Source of the DNA: Chrysoperla carnea
Lineage: Eukaryota > Arthropoda > Insecta > Neuroptera > Chrysopidae
Direction of reading: 5' to 3'
NCBI RefSeq assembly: GCF_905475395.1
Contig: NC_058342.1
Coordinates: 38,466,140-38,530,139, forward strand
DNA length: 64,000 nt
Below, piece by piece: positions 24,168-36,501 of the stretch; positions within the stretch are counted from its first letter, which is position 1; each line of letters begins with the position of its first letter. The position numbers were made by a program, and so were the translations under genes. The notes beneath the pieces were generated by a model, which saw only the letters and a program-made list of their open reading frames with translations, was not told the origin of the DNA and did no database searches.

Positions 24168-24600
24168 GCCATCTATGGTAAACATATTGAACGAACTTTT
24201 AATTTCGACGGCAGTGCCATCTATGGTAAACTTGTTGAACTAACTTTTAATTTCGACGGCAGTGCCATCTATGGTAAACTTGTTGAACTAACTTTTAATT
24301 TCTACGGCAGTGCCATCTATGGTAAACTTGTTGAACTAACTTTTAATTTCGACGGCAGTGCCATCTATGGTAAACTTGTTGAACTAACTTTTAATTTCGA
24401 TGGCAGTGCCATCTATGGTAAACTTGTTGAACTAACTTTTAATTTCGCCGGCAGTGCCATCTATGGTAAACTTGTTGAACTAACTTTTAATTTTGACGGC
24501 AGTGCCATCTATGGTAAACTTGTTGAACTAACTTTTAATTTCGACGGCAGTGCCATCTATGACAAAATTATTGAACTAACATTAATTTCGATGGTGGTGC
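24168..24600 (+). repeat. Minisatellite, about nine copies of a 48-bp unit
   Basis: The word GCCATCTATGGTAAAC recurs at 24168, 24216, 24264, 24312, 24360, 24408, 24456 and 24504, with a diverged copy at 24552: an exact 48-bp period. Because 48 is a multiple of 3, the plus-strand frame beginning with GCC stays open through the array and would encode a 16-residue repeat (AIYGKLVELTFNFDGS). No ATG precedes it in frame, so coding is doubtful. Confidence 0.9.
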
Positions 24601-25249
24601 CTCTGCCGCTAATTTATGAAACTAACATTTTACCTCGATTTATGATTAAAAATTTTAAAAGCTTCAATAGGACTTTTCATCATGTCATAAGCGCATGTGC
24701 AGAGTTTATTTTTTCGTACTGACAGCAATAAGTAAGACTAAGATAGAAGATATTTGTTATTCATTTTATCACATTGGTTATAAATCATTTAGTTCGAAAC
24801 AAATGTGAATCGTGATTTTAAAATGAAAAACCCTATTCAAAACTATGTATTATATATTAAAACAATTGCTTTTTGTATTTTTTTTTATTTATTTTATTTA
24901 AGGTCGCTTTTAACTTCTAGGTCACTTTTTGTATTATTAAATAGCATTTATTGAAATAGTTTTGTGTATAAAATTCATAAACAGATGCAATCAATGAACA
25001 TTATAAACAATATACATTGATTTATTCATTTATAATATTTGAAATTAAATTTATTATTAACAAAATAAATACATTCATTTTATTTGGTTTTCCTTTTTTT
25101 TTTGCAATAAAACCAACCTGATAGAGAAATTGTAAGTGAGTGTTTAAACCCGAAAAACCCTTTTCTTGTATAAGTATAAAACTTATAATTTTAACTATTT
25201 TTTCGTTTCGTTCCATTTATATATCGAATTATTTGCACCTTATGTGCAA

Positions 25250-25770
25250 ATAAAAAAGAAAATGAAAATATTTTGCTGAAAATCTTAGTGTACTTACCTG
25301 GCATTATATTCTCCTAATACAAATTGAAGAAAATTGAAGTAATTTTGGCCAAAAAACACAAAAAAATGAGAAAAAATCATTCAATTTTTAAACAAAATTT
25401 TCCATTTTCACGAATTTCTGGAAATTTTTCATCGATGTTATTTGGAAAAACATTCTAAGCAAGAAATTCAGGAGATGCTCAAAATTTTCGTCCTTTTTGC
25501 CCTAAAACCAACCGTTTTCGAGATATAGCCAATTTTCCATTTTCACATGTCACTTTTTCAAAACTAATTTCACAAAAAATTATGAAAATTTTTAACAGTT
25601 GTATTAGGAGAATATAAGTTACAAGGGAAATAGTAGTACCTGATAGGGAATTGGTAAGTAAGTGTTTTCACCCTGAAAACCTTTTTCTTTTTTCTGGTAT
25701 TAATTAATTAGTATAAAACTTTTAACTATTTGTTCGTTTCGTTTCGTTTCGTTCCATTAACATAGCGAAT
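25250..25770 (+). repeat. Copy 2 of the ~520-bp repeat unit
   Basis: Same organisation as copy 1, with the inverted ends at 25304 and 25599-25617 and shared flanks. It starts at a small hairpin, ATTTGCAC-cttat-GTGCAAAT, which also marks the start of copy 3. Confidence 0.8.
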
Positions 25771-26270
25771 TATTTGCACCTTATGTGCAAATAAAATAGA
25801 AAATGAAAATCTTAGTGTACTAACCTGGCAATATATTCTCCTAATACAAATTGAAGAAAATTGCAGTAATTTTGGCCAAAAAACACAAAAAAATGAGAAA
25901 AAATCATTCAATTTTAAAACAAAATTTTCCATTTTCACGAATTTTCCGGAAATTTCATCGATGTTATTTGGGAGAACATTCTAAGAGGTTCAGGAGATGC
26001 TCAAAATTTTTGTTCTTTTTGCTCTAGGACCAACCATTTTCGAGATATAGCCAATTTTCCATTTTCACATGTTACTTTTTCAAAGCTAATTTCACCAAAA
26101 ATTATGAAAATTTTTAACATTTGTATTAGGAGAATATAAGTTACAAGGGAAATAGTAGTACCTGATAGGGAAATGGTAAGTAAGTGTTTTCACCCTAAAA
26201 ACCTTTTTCTTTTTTCTGGTATTAATTGGTATAAATAAAACTTTTAACTATTTGTTCGTTTCGTTTCGTT
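25771..26270 (+). repeat. Copy 3 of the ~520-bp repeat unit
   Basis: Tandem to copy 2 with a 527-bp offset between the left inverted ends (25304 and 25831). Inverted ends lie near 25832 and 26121-26139. It carries more substitutions and ends in a GTTTC pentamer repeat. Confidence 0.8.
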
Positions 26271-26652
26271 TCGTATTGTGTTATACAATCCATTGAAAGA
26301 CTCCTGCGCTCACTATAACAAAATATTTATAATTTAAAATTGCTCACTGGTGAGTGGTGAGGGCCTGCTTAGTGAGTCTTTGATTCAATGGTCTGGTTGT
26401 GAATTTGTGTTGTAGAACGGAACCATTGTAGAGAAGTCATAGGCGTATGGAAATAACAAATAATTAACTTTGACAGGACAGTGACACAAGACACAACATC
26501 TGACATTCAATATAAATGACAGAAGTAGAATATTATTTATAAAAAAAAATTATTTTAGTGGTAAAAAAGGGAGGAATTCGATTTTTTTTTCGTTTTTTAT
26601 TTGTTTTTTAAAAAGAGCGTAAGATTGAGATACGATAAAAATCAGAATCAGA

Positions 26653-29600
26653 ATGCATTTAAACGCTGATATATCCAGTGCATTACAATTGTTACACAAT
26701 ATCAAACAAGTTGTGGATGATTTAGATGATCCAAAATTATTAACAAACACATATCAAGATATGGATCTGTTGATATCAACGTTAGAGAATCCAATATTCC
26801 GTGGCATCATCACTGTGCAAGATTCGTTGAGTGAATTAAGTCAAGAGTTAATACAGCATCCTTCAATATTACCTGTTGACTTTGATATTACTACATCAGG
26901 TTTGTACTTTGTATCTTAAATCTTTTTATTTTATTCAAAGATACTTTTAACAATCCAAAACACATCTCTCAACTCTTAACTCTCAACTCTCAACCCTCAA
27001 CCCTCTTTAATACATTCTTTTAAAATATACCGCTTATTTTAAAGATTCCATTTCATTGTCTAGTTTTGTCTCACTTGCGTCTGCTCTGAAGCGCCCGAAG
27101 TCGTCTCGCCATCTCAAAAATTGTTTGGCGAATCGTTAATTAATTAATTAATTAAATTTATGTATTTGTGGGCCTATCTTCGTTGATTTTTATCTGAAAT
27201 AAAAGCAAATTTTTTGTAATTTCAGAGTTTTTTAGTAATTTTATTTAAATATATAACTAAAATAAAAATTTAAAATTATTTGTCTAATAATGAAATGAAT
27301 TGCTAATTAATTGTGTATTATTCTGTTGCTGGTTGCTGGTTGCAGATTGCGAGTTAGTTTGTTTGAATATTATACTTACTTGCATTACTTGAATTTAAAT
27401 ATGTACTTAACTTATTAAGTATTGATTGAATCGTAATCGTAATAATAAAATACTAATTAAAGGTTAGGTAGTTATTATTTCTGTCTTGAACTTTAACTGT
27501 TTTAGGTGAATTGGTATTGAATGTACCGTCATCAGTGGATCTATACGATCCATCTCATTATCATGATCGGAACGGAAGTGCTCGAAGCAGTTGTTTATTG
27601 GACACACAAGGTAGTGGACTCCTTGGAGTAGGAGTAGGAGTGGATCGAACGTTGGATCGTAACGATGAACAACGGGTGCCATCTGCACAACTATCACCTG
27701 GCAGTCCTCAGCCACCAATACTTAGCACATTCACTAGTCACAGTCACAGTCACAATCACATGATACCATTATCACCTACAACTGGTGTCACACCAAATGG
27801 TCCTATTGATCATCAAGGTAACATCATTTTGGGACGTACGGTAACTACTGGACAGACGGCTTCCACGCTTTCAAACAATGTGATTACAGCAACTGAACTT
27901 CAGCATCAGCATCAGCATCAGGTAATTACCAATTCAATGATTCAATGATTTTATGATCAGAACAATACAATACAATACATTACAATAAGTGTTACAGAGT
28001 AGAGTGTCTTTCTTTTTTAAGTTCATATATGTTTGAAACTCGCAGCCATTCAATCAATGAAAAGCTCACTCTCTTCCATAAATCGATATGGTAATGGTAT
28101 GGTAATCGATAGATGAACACTTTCAATTATAAACTTGTTATTCATTAAGTTACATTTTTTTCGTTAACGGTACAGTTTAGACAAAAACAAACTGAACAGT
28201 TTTATCCAAAAATAGCTTTTTCTTATGTCTTCTGTGGAATCTAGAAACTTTTCGAAACAAATTTTTCAATACGAGTGATTTGTTTTCTATAAAGATAATT
28301 TTTGTTCAAATTGAATGGAGAAACGCACAAAAACTTATTATTAAGTTTCTCATACGGTCTTAATGTTTGCGCTTTTATAAAGAACAACTTTCTAATTTAA
28401 AGTACATACGCCTAATGTTTGTCAGTTATGAATCAGAGGGAGCTTTTAATTGAATTGGAAACTTAGATTGAATTCAATACTTGTATAAGATGTGTGCCTT
28501 TGAAATTAACATTTTTCGTTTCTAGCATTTTCTTCAATTAAACTTATTTTCCGAGTTTCACACATGTGTCCAGTAAAAAAAAAGAAAAAAAAACATTCTG
28601 TATATGTGACCTATTGTTTTATTTTAAGAATCGTACTTTTGTAATAAATCTAGTCAGATTCTAAAATGTCGATAAATTTTAAGCGCACCATAACATTTAC
28701 AACGTTTTCCAACGTTTTTGTTATCTTTAGATTATAAACTAACAAACAATGTTTGACAGTATTAGAGGACACTCTGTATTCATGAATTAATGTAATAATG
28801 TAATAATGTAATGTAATGACAGGCACTTAGCTTACAAAAATCAAGGGGATTAGTTGAATTAGTGGTGACAAGAAATTTGAATCAAAGTGGTGGAGGCGGT
28901 GGTACGAATCCAAGTGTAGAGGATGAAGACACAGTACATCGATCACCGTCAGCTGTCAGTGACACATCGAAGGCCAGTTCTGATTGTTTACTAAATTCAG
29001 AATGGGCTCAAGTAAGTAATAAAATAAATAAAATATGATGACAGTACACAGTACACAGTACAGAGTACAGAGTGTATCGTGTATCAGATCAGAGTATCGT
29101 GTATCGTGTATCAGATGACGTGCTTGTTTCAGGTTGAAGCAATAGAATTAATAAATGATGGAACAGGTCTTGGCTTTGGTATTATTGGTGGACGCACTAT
29201 GGGTGTCGTTGTTAAAACAATATTGCCTGGTGGTGTTGCGGACAGAGATGGTCGCTTAAAAAGTGGCGATCATATATTACAAATTGGTGATGTAAGTTTT
29301 CAACAGATTTTCTTTTCTGTATTCTGTAAGTACACACACAAGTTGAAGTATTATATTTGATTTTAGGTGAATTTACATGAAATGGGTTCAGAACAAGTGG
29401 CAACTGTTTTACGTCAATCAGGTACACGTGTAAAATTAGTTGTGGCACGACCAGCGGAACCACCTCATCCACAAATCGTGCCAACACGACTGCTAAACAA
29501 TCCGACGGATATCGATCGATATTTGATGCAACAAGGCTACTCAGAAGTGTTCAATAAAACTTTCCAATTACCTCATTATGATAATGCATCAACTGCTGCT

Positions 29601-32600
29601 GTTGTCAACTGTTCTGTTGCCACTGCTTCTGTTGTTGTACAAAGATTACCTGGTTCACCGTCTTCCAAACGATTAAATCTAGATCTTAATTTACCTGTCA
29701 ACGAAATGGAAAAGTTTGTTATTGAATTGAAGAAAGATGCTAACGGTCTTGGTATTACCATCGCAGGTATCAATTCATTTGTAATACTTTACTACTTACT
29801 ATGTACTACATATTTAGTTATCATTATCATACTATCAAAATGTAAGCAGCTAACAGCTAGCAGCTAGCAGCTTTGCTCTCATTGTTCCATTCTACAAGAA
29901 GATCAACATGGTATATCTGGTATATACATGGTATTTTAACAATTAATTCTATCAGTTGTTTTTAATTACACCATTTTGTTTTTCAAATTGTATGTTGTGT
30001 TGTAGCCAGCCTATTTCATAACGAACAATTTGTTGAGAGGGTTACTTGAAGACTCTATGATCATTGATCTCTAGAAGCAAAGCTATAAGCATATTTTGAA
30101 TAAGATAAATTTTTGAAAACAAAATTTTCCTTGAATACCAAATTAAAATACGGAATAAAACATAAAATTAAAAATCAAATTACCTAAAATAAAAAAATAA
30201 TTGCACTTAATTATTTGAATACGGTGATAGGTGATAGGTGTGAAGTGTGAAGTGTTACTAATAACACAACATTCTGTAATTTGAATAACACAATTGAAGA
30301 CCATGAACACTGTAACTATCACGATAAGAAAGTAATTAGTAATTTGATAATTAATTGTTTCAAATCAAATCAAATAAATAAATGGTCGTGTTAAGTTTGT
30401 TTAATATTTGTGTTGTTATTGTTAGTCAGTTTTAATAAATATTAAATATTAAATATGTAATACATTTAATAATTATTTATATATAAATTAAATATAGTCC
30501 GGGAGGTCAAACCATTGTTCGTTCTTTTAATAATATGTAATAAGTGCAAGAAGATAATTGAACAATCAATTTAAAAAGTCGTTTTGTTCGAATTTGAATT
30601 CAAGAGGATTGATTTGTATATAACGTACAAGTATCTCAGTGTCACAAGTCACAAAAAATGAACAAATTACAATTGTAATTCGTGACACATCATCATAATG
30701 AGATACATCCTCATCTTCTTTAATTCAGTTTCAGTTCAGATAAGTAAAACGACTTTTTAAATTTATTGTTCAATTATCTTCTTCCACTCATTCAAGAAAT
30801 AAAAAAAGGACATCCGTACGATTTACAAAGTTTGCGGGCGATTCAATAATTTCCAAATATTGTATACAAAAAATTTGCATAAATACAAAATTTAGGCGTC
30901 CCGTGGAAACGAATTCCCTTAGGAAATATTAACTTGATGCTTATCCAACCCGAAAAAATCGTTAAGTCTCGCAGACCTAACGATGTATATCTGTAGATGT
31001 ATTCTATGTATTCTATGTATGTACGTGTATAGGTATGTAGGTGTAGATAATGAATTATAATAAATAAAATAAGAATGTATCAAATTAAATGAATAATAAT
31101 AATAATATTGATAATAAAATATAATATAATAATAATTGATTATAATTATAAAATTAAATATATATTATATTATCAATAATATAATATAAACATACATTTG
31201 TTGATAATGATATGATATTTAATTACAATCTATAAACAAACTTAACTAAACTCAACTCAACTCATATAAATATTTATATTTATATTTAAAGTTTAAACAT
31301 ACATACATTTTACATTTTACATTTAAACTTATGAATATTAACTAACTAAATCAAATCATTTATTATTATCATTAGACCTGTAGGTGTTAATTACTAACTA
31401 TACCAACTACGTGTACCTGTACATGAGTTTAGAATATATTTACATTTTTAAAAATGATCAACATAATCAATTTAATTGAAAATCTATTTCTTGTTTTTTA
31501 ATTTTCAACTTGAATTTGATGTGTGAACCAATTTGATTTTGTTGCAGGTTACGTATGTGAAAAAGAAGAATTATCGGGAATATTTGTAAAAAGTATAAGT
31601 GCTGGAAGTGCAGCTGATTTAAGTGGAAAAATCCAAGTAAATGATCGAATTGTGGCTGTGGACGGACGTTCCTTGCAAGGATATACAAACCACGAAGCTG
31701 TCGAAGTACTACGCAGTAGTGGCAACACTGTTACCCTTTGCTTAGAACGCTATTTACGTGGCCCCAAATACGAACAACTTCAAATGGCAATTGCAGCAAA
31801 TGAAATGAAATTACCAGCAACACCTTCACTGGAGCCACCCACTCCCAGTTTGCATCGTCCACGTTATTCGTCCACATCACTGGATGATCCAAACGATACG
31901 GATGATCCAAATCCAATTTTGGAACAGTTACGACCAATTGAAGCAAGTAATCTACATGTGATCGCCAATCATAATACAACAAATGACAATCAACCGCCTA
32001 TACATCGATTACAAATCCAAACCCCTTTAACGTCCACCCAAGAACAAGCGCTTATCACCAAATGGAAGAATATTGTGGGCGACGATACAGAAATTGTTAT
32101 TGCTGAGTTACGTAAATTTGGTGAATCCGGGGGCTTAGGGATCAGTCTTGAGGGTACTGTGGATGTCGAGGATGGCCGAGAAGTACGTCCACATCATTAC
32201 ATTCGATCAATACTTCCAGAAGGTCCTGTAGGACGTGATGGTATGTCATTCTATCGAGTACCAAGTACCGAATGTTTCAAAAACGACTCGAAACTACTAA
32301 ACTGCTAGGCTAATAAAAACTCGTACAATGAGCTCAATAAGCATTACTGTATGCTGTGTTGCTGTATTGCTAAGATTATGTTTTCCTTTCGAAGTAGTTG
32401 AGTCGCTTTGAACTAAAAAGGTAGAGGAGTTCAAATGATAATAAATGTTTTTTGCAGGAACACTGATGTCTGGAGACGAATTATTAGAAGTAAATGGATG
32501 CCGTTTATTAGGAATGAATCATATGGAAGTGGTGAGTATTTTAAAAGAACTGCCAGTAAACGTCCGAATGGTATGCGGACGATCTCCACGAGCCAAAGCA

Positions 32601-33191
32601 GTTGCAGGCGTTGCAGGTGTACAAGGTCGTACAAGCAGTCTACAAGATTTACTTCCAACAACGGATCGTTTAGTCAAAGCCAAATCCGATGGATCCTTAG
32701 CCACATCAATTCCAGGAACCGATGGTTTATTAAGTAAAATGCGTTCACGTTCTCTGGAACCTTTAACAGGTCTAGCTATGTGGAGTTCCGAGCCACAAGT
32801 CATTGAACTAATTAAAGGTGAACGTGGCCTTGGATTTTCCATTCTGGATTATCAAGATCCAATCGATCCAAACGATACGGTGATTGTAATTCGTAGCTTA
32901 GTTCCAGGTGGAGTTGCTCAAATTGATGGTCGTCTTATACCGGGCGATCGTTTATTGTTTGTTAATGATACGGTCCTAGAGAATGCTAGTTTAGATCAAG
33001 CAGTACAAGCGCTTAAAGGTGCTCCACGTGGAGTTGTACGAATCGGTGTTGCTAAACCATTACCGGTTCCGGATACATTGACGCAAGCGCAACAAATGTC
33101 TACATCTACACTACCAGCAAATCATGTTGTCAATGTTAATGATGTGACATCTTTGACATCACCTCTTCCATTGACATCATTGACTCATTAG
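26653..33191 (+). CDS. Patj: Patj, L27 and four-PDZ scaffold of the Crumbs polarity complex
   Basis: Seven exons: 26653-26899, 27506-27921, 28823-29011, 29133-29291, 29367-29766, 31548-32240, 32458-33191, all GT-AG and in frame, giving 945 residues (Drosophila Patj is about 870). The N-terminal L27 domain ([14 protein letters not shown] to [11 protein letters not shown], residues 1-80) binds the Stardust/Pals1 L27. Four PDZ domains follow, with binding loops GLGFGIIGG (PDZ1, ~285-365), GLGITIAGY (PDZ2, ~451-538, split by a 1.8-kb intron), GLGISLEG (PDZ3, ~650-742, split by an intron) and GLGFSILDY (PDZ4, ~812-899). The scaffold works at the apical junction of epithelia and photoreceptors. Exon 2 encodes a His/Ser-rich linker with tandem HQ and SH repeats. 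The stop is followed by a C run and AATAAA near 33477. The gene appears intact. Confidence 0.97.
29767..31547. other. Patj intron 5
   Basis: This 1.8-kb intron splits PDZ2 right after the carboxylate-binding loop. It contains the inverted-repeat element at 30540-30791 and AT-rich tracts with ATA/TAAT repeats near 31090-31190. No coding sequence recognised. Confidence 0.6.
30540..30791. mobile_element. Fold-back MITE-like element with ~45-bp terminal inverted repeats, in Patj intron 5
   Basis: AAGTGCAAGAAGATAATTGA followed by ACAATCAATTTAAAAAGTCG (30542-30581) is inverted at 30747-30789 (GACTTTTTAAATTTATTGTT, then CAATTATCTTCTTCCACT) with only a few mismatches. A second inverted pair lies inside (GTATCTCAGTGTCAC and GTGACACATC..GAGATAC). 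The element is about 250 bp with no coding frame. Confidence 0.75.
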
Positions 33192-33279
33192 TCTGTTATT
33201 AGTTTGTGGAATGCTGTCTTTGATTTGAAATCTTTGTCCAATCAAAATTCAAGATATTAAATGCTCTTCACCTACCACA

Positions 33280-33293
33280 CCCCCCCCCCCCCC
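33280..33293 (+). repeat. Homopolymer run of 14 C in the Patj 3' UTR
   Basis: An uninterrupted C run about 90 bases after the Patj stop codon, in otherwise AT-rich sequence. Confidence 0.9.
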
Positions 33294-36200
33294 ACTTTAT
33301 TTTAGTTTTTTATATATTCTGGTCTGGTCTGGTATGGTATCTTGAGAACCAATCATCAACTGACCACAATCACCAACATTTGTACATTCATTTGTTAAAA
33401 AGGGAATGACAAGACATCTTAGTCCATTGCTCCCAAAATATCTTAGCCCAAAGATGAAAATCCAATTCATTTCACAAATAAATCTAAAGAATCAGCCAAA
33501 AGTTTTATCAATGAGTTAGGAATTAGTCAAGCTTTATGAATGAGTTGGGATTAAAGTAGTTGATTTTTGGGGAAACTCTGTTTTACTACATCAAAAAGTA
33601 CAGTTTTCTAATTGGATCTTGAAGTGTAACATCCTCTCCTATAATAAAAAAAAAACTTTTGGATAGGTCATTACTTATTGATTGGACAAATATTGTGAAA
33701 ATAGAATGTTTCCACAAAATCAATTTAATTCAATCGAAATAATCAATAATCAGTCATCTTTAGGTGTTGGAATTTAAAAAAATGAATATCATAGATTTGT
33801 TCAAAGGGGACAGAGAACAGAGAACAGAGAACAGAAAACTATTAAAATTTAATTGTACAGGGTGTTTAAAACACTCTATTATTGTAGATACACAAAAAAT
33901 GTAAGGCATGGGTTCAGATTTTAAGTACAACTTTAAAAAAACAATTGCAATAATATTTAAAAAATTTCTTAATGTGTTCGAACTACAATCCTATTTTATG
34001 GCAGCCTTTATGCACCGATTTATGAGAGGCAGATGCACAAATAGTTACGTCCAAATTTATAGACTTTCGTCGATAAATACCAGTTCAGGAATTTTGAAAT
34101 TGATCCCGTGTCCTGTTAAATAAGAGCGTCGAATTAAATAAGATTGTTACTAGTTACTGGTCACTGATCACAGATCACTAGACCAGTTTTAAAGTTAGGA
34201 ATGCAGAAGCTGCTCAAATAGTAATAGATATTTTGTTTCTTCCACAAATGGCAATAATAGATAGCTTAGCTTAGTTTAGCTTAGCTTAGTTTAGCTTAGC
34301 TTAGCTTATACCTCAAGGTTTTTTGACCTACACCACATCACATCACAATTGTTCATTTTTAACGCTTGCTCAATAGATTTAATATTTTCTGCATTTCCTA
34401 AGAAAAAGCTTAAGCTAACAAATGAAGTGGGGGGATACGGATACAATTAAATATCAACAAGAATTGACTGGCGATGGTTTGAGCTCGAATGGTTTGACCA
34501 TATCGGACTCTGACATTGGTCTGGGTTAAACCCGAAAACACATAAAATCCGAAGTACGTGTTGACATCAAATGGGTATAGGTGATCGGTTCAATTCATAC
34601 TGATTGGTCACATCGTCACGTAACAATTTTAATGGTAACTCATGCAAATTAAATTTGAACGTAAAGTTTTTTTTGTAATAGTTTTTGGATTTGCTATTAA
34701 TTGACAAACAAAAATTTACAAAATTCTTTAACATTAGGCAGTACAGTGTACAGTGTACAGTGTCTTCTTCATATTCTTTGGAATCGTGAATCGTGAATAA
34801 AATCGATTCCAAAAAAAAAACCTCATGAATTACACATACATTCCAAAATAAAACAAAACAAAACAAAAATACAAATTTTAATCACTTTTATTAAATCTAC
34901 GTTTCGAAATCGGTGTTCCTTATTCGTATTTCGTAGAAAAACTTCCAATATACGCTTATCGTGTACTTAACAAATTTTATGGTTCGAATTGAGATAACTC
35001 ATTCAGTGGCGAATTTAAGCAATCGAAAAAGGTGCAGTTGCTCCCCCTAGCATGGTCCTTATTTCATCTATGTGTGTGGTTGTGTGTGTGACATTTCAAT
35101 TTGATCTTGTCTTGTGAGTGCAAATTAAATCATTAGGGGCTTATTTGGTGGCTTTGGTAACTAGAACACTATTCAAAATAATTGTTATTCGAAGAAAAAT
35201 AAAAGGCCGGTAGTGTCAAAAGATCAAAATCAATTTTTAGCGTAAAAAATGAAGCGTTTTATAGGAATTGAATATTTTTCTTAAATCCGCCACTGAAAAC
35301 ACTACAAATTAAAAAAATGTATAAAGCAATAACAACAATTTTTTATAAATTTTTTAAAATCATTTTTCAATATTTAAATTAAATCGATCGGATTTTATTA
35401 AAAAAATCAGGTCACTAATTTCAAACAAACAATAGTTGTTATTCTTAACAACAACACAGGCAGCAATTCTCAATTTTTTTTCCATGGTTTTTGACTCTAG
35501 ACATGACTCTTCATTTTCTGTATGTTCGGGCTTCTAAAAAGAAGTTTAAAATGTACAAATAAAATTCATTAATTCATTCGCCAATTTAGAGAGCCAATCT
35601 TTCTTTTTTCAACAAACAATTTTTGTGATTCATCACGAATTCAAAGATTCATCCAAATTGATTCATTTTTCTCAATTACCGACCCCAAAGTTATTTTCTG
35701 AGTGAAGAATAAGTTGTCTAAATATTAGTATTTTTCATTTTCGCGTTCTATTTTACTATTCTTATAATAAATATAATAAATATAATTTTATTCAGTATTG
35801 ACAACATTTTCCGAACATTCTGAAAATTGTAAGGGAGTTTTCATTTAAAATGATAGAACTTTAAACTTTAATTAAACAACTTGTGAATGAAATTTTTAAT
35901 TGAAGGAGTATTTAAGACACAGCTTCGATCAAACAAGGGGTTTATACATTCGGTTTAATATCATAGATGGCATTTTTTGTGCTTACTTTTAAGGGCTTAA
36001 AATGTTTGAAGTTATACTACTTTAGGCGCCTTATGAACAAATGATGAGAGTGCATTTTTATGATACACCACACGAGCAAAAACTATGAAGTTAGTTGATA
36101 AAACGAATTGTCACTCATAAGAGACAAGGATGGATAGATAATGGATGTATGAAGTGTGATTTATGAACACAATCGATAAATAATAGGTGTTTTAAAATAT

Positions 36201-36466
36201 TATTTATAAATTATTATATTTGTTATGATAAATATTAAAGAAATATAAGTTGTAAGGTGCGCGCGTTACAATACACACATCCTTTTGTTGTTTTTTAAGT
36301 TATTTAATTTAAGTTTAAAGTTCAAGATCATTTTGAATCGAATGGAATGGATGGATATCTTGGATGTCAAATCAAATGTCTAGTTCGAGTCAGAGTCAGA
36401 GTCAGAATCAACTTAGAATTTAATAAAACTTTCACCTAAAATAAAATCTTCCTTCCATAATTTAGA

Positions 36467-36501
<35 letters not shown>

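Larger units (their letters stand above)
22339..26652. other. Repeat-dominated intergenic zone between DCTN5 and Patj
   Basis: After the DCTN5 3' UTR (GGATGC repeats near 22405, AATAAA near 22850) the interval is built from diverged copies of a ~520-bp unit (23340-23880, a partial copy about 25085-25250, 25250-25770, 25771-26270) and a 48-bp minisatellite (24168-24600). Sequence near 23890-23960 recurs near 24940-25020, so the block expanded by segmental duplication. The last few hundred bases should contain the Patj promoter and 5' UTR. Confidence 0.65.
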
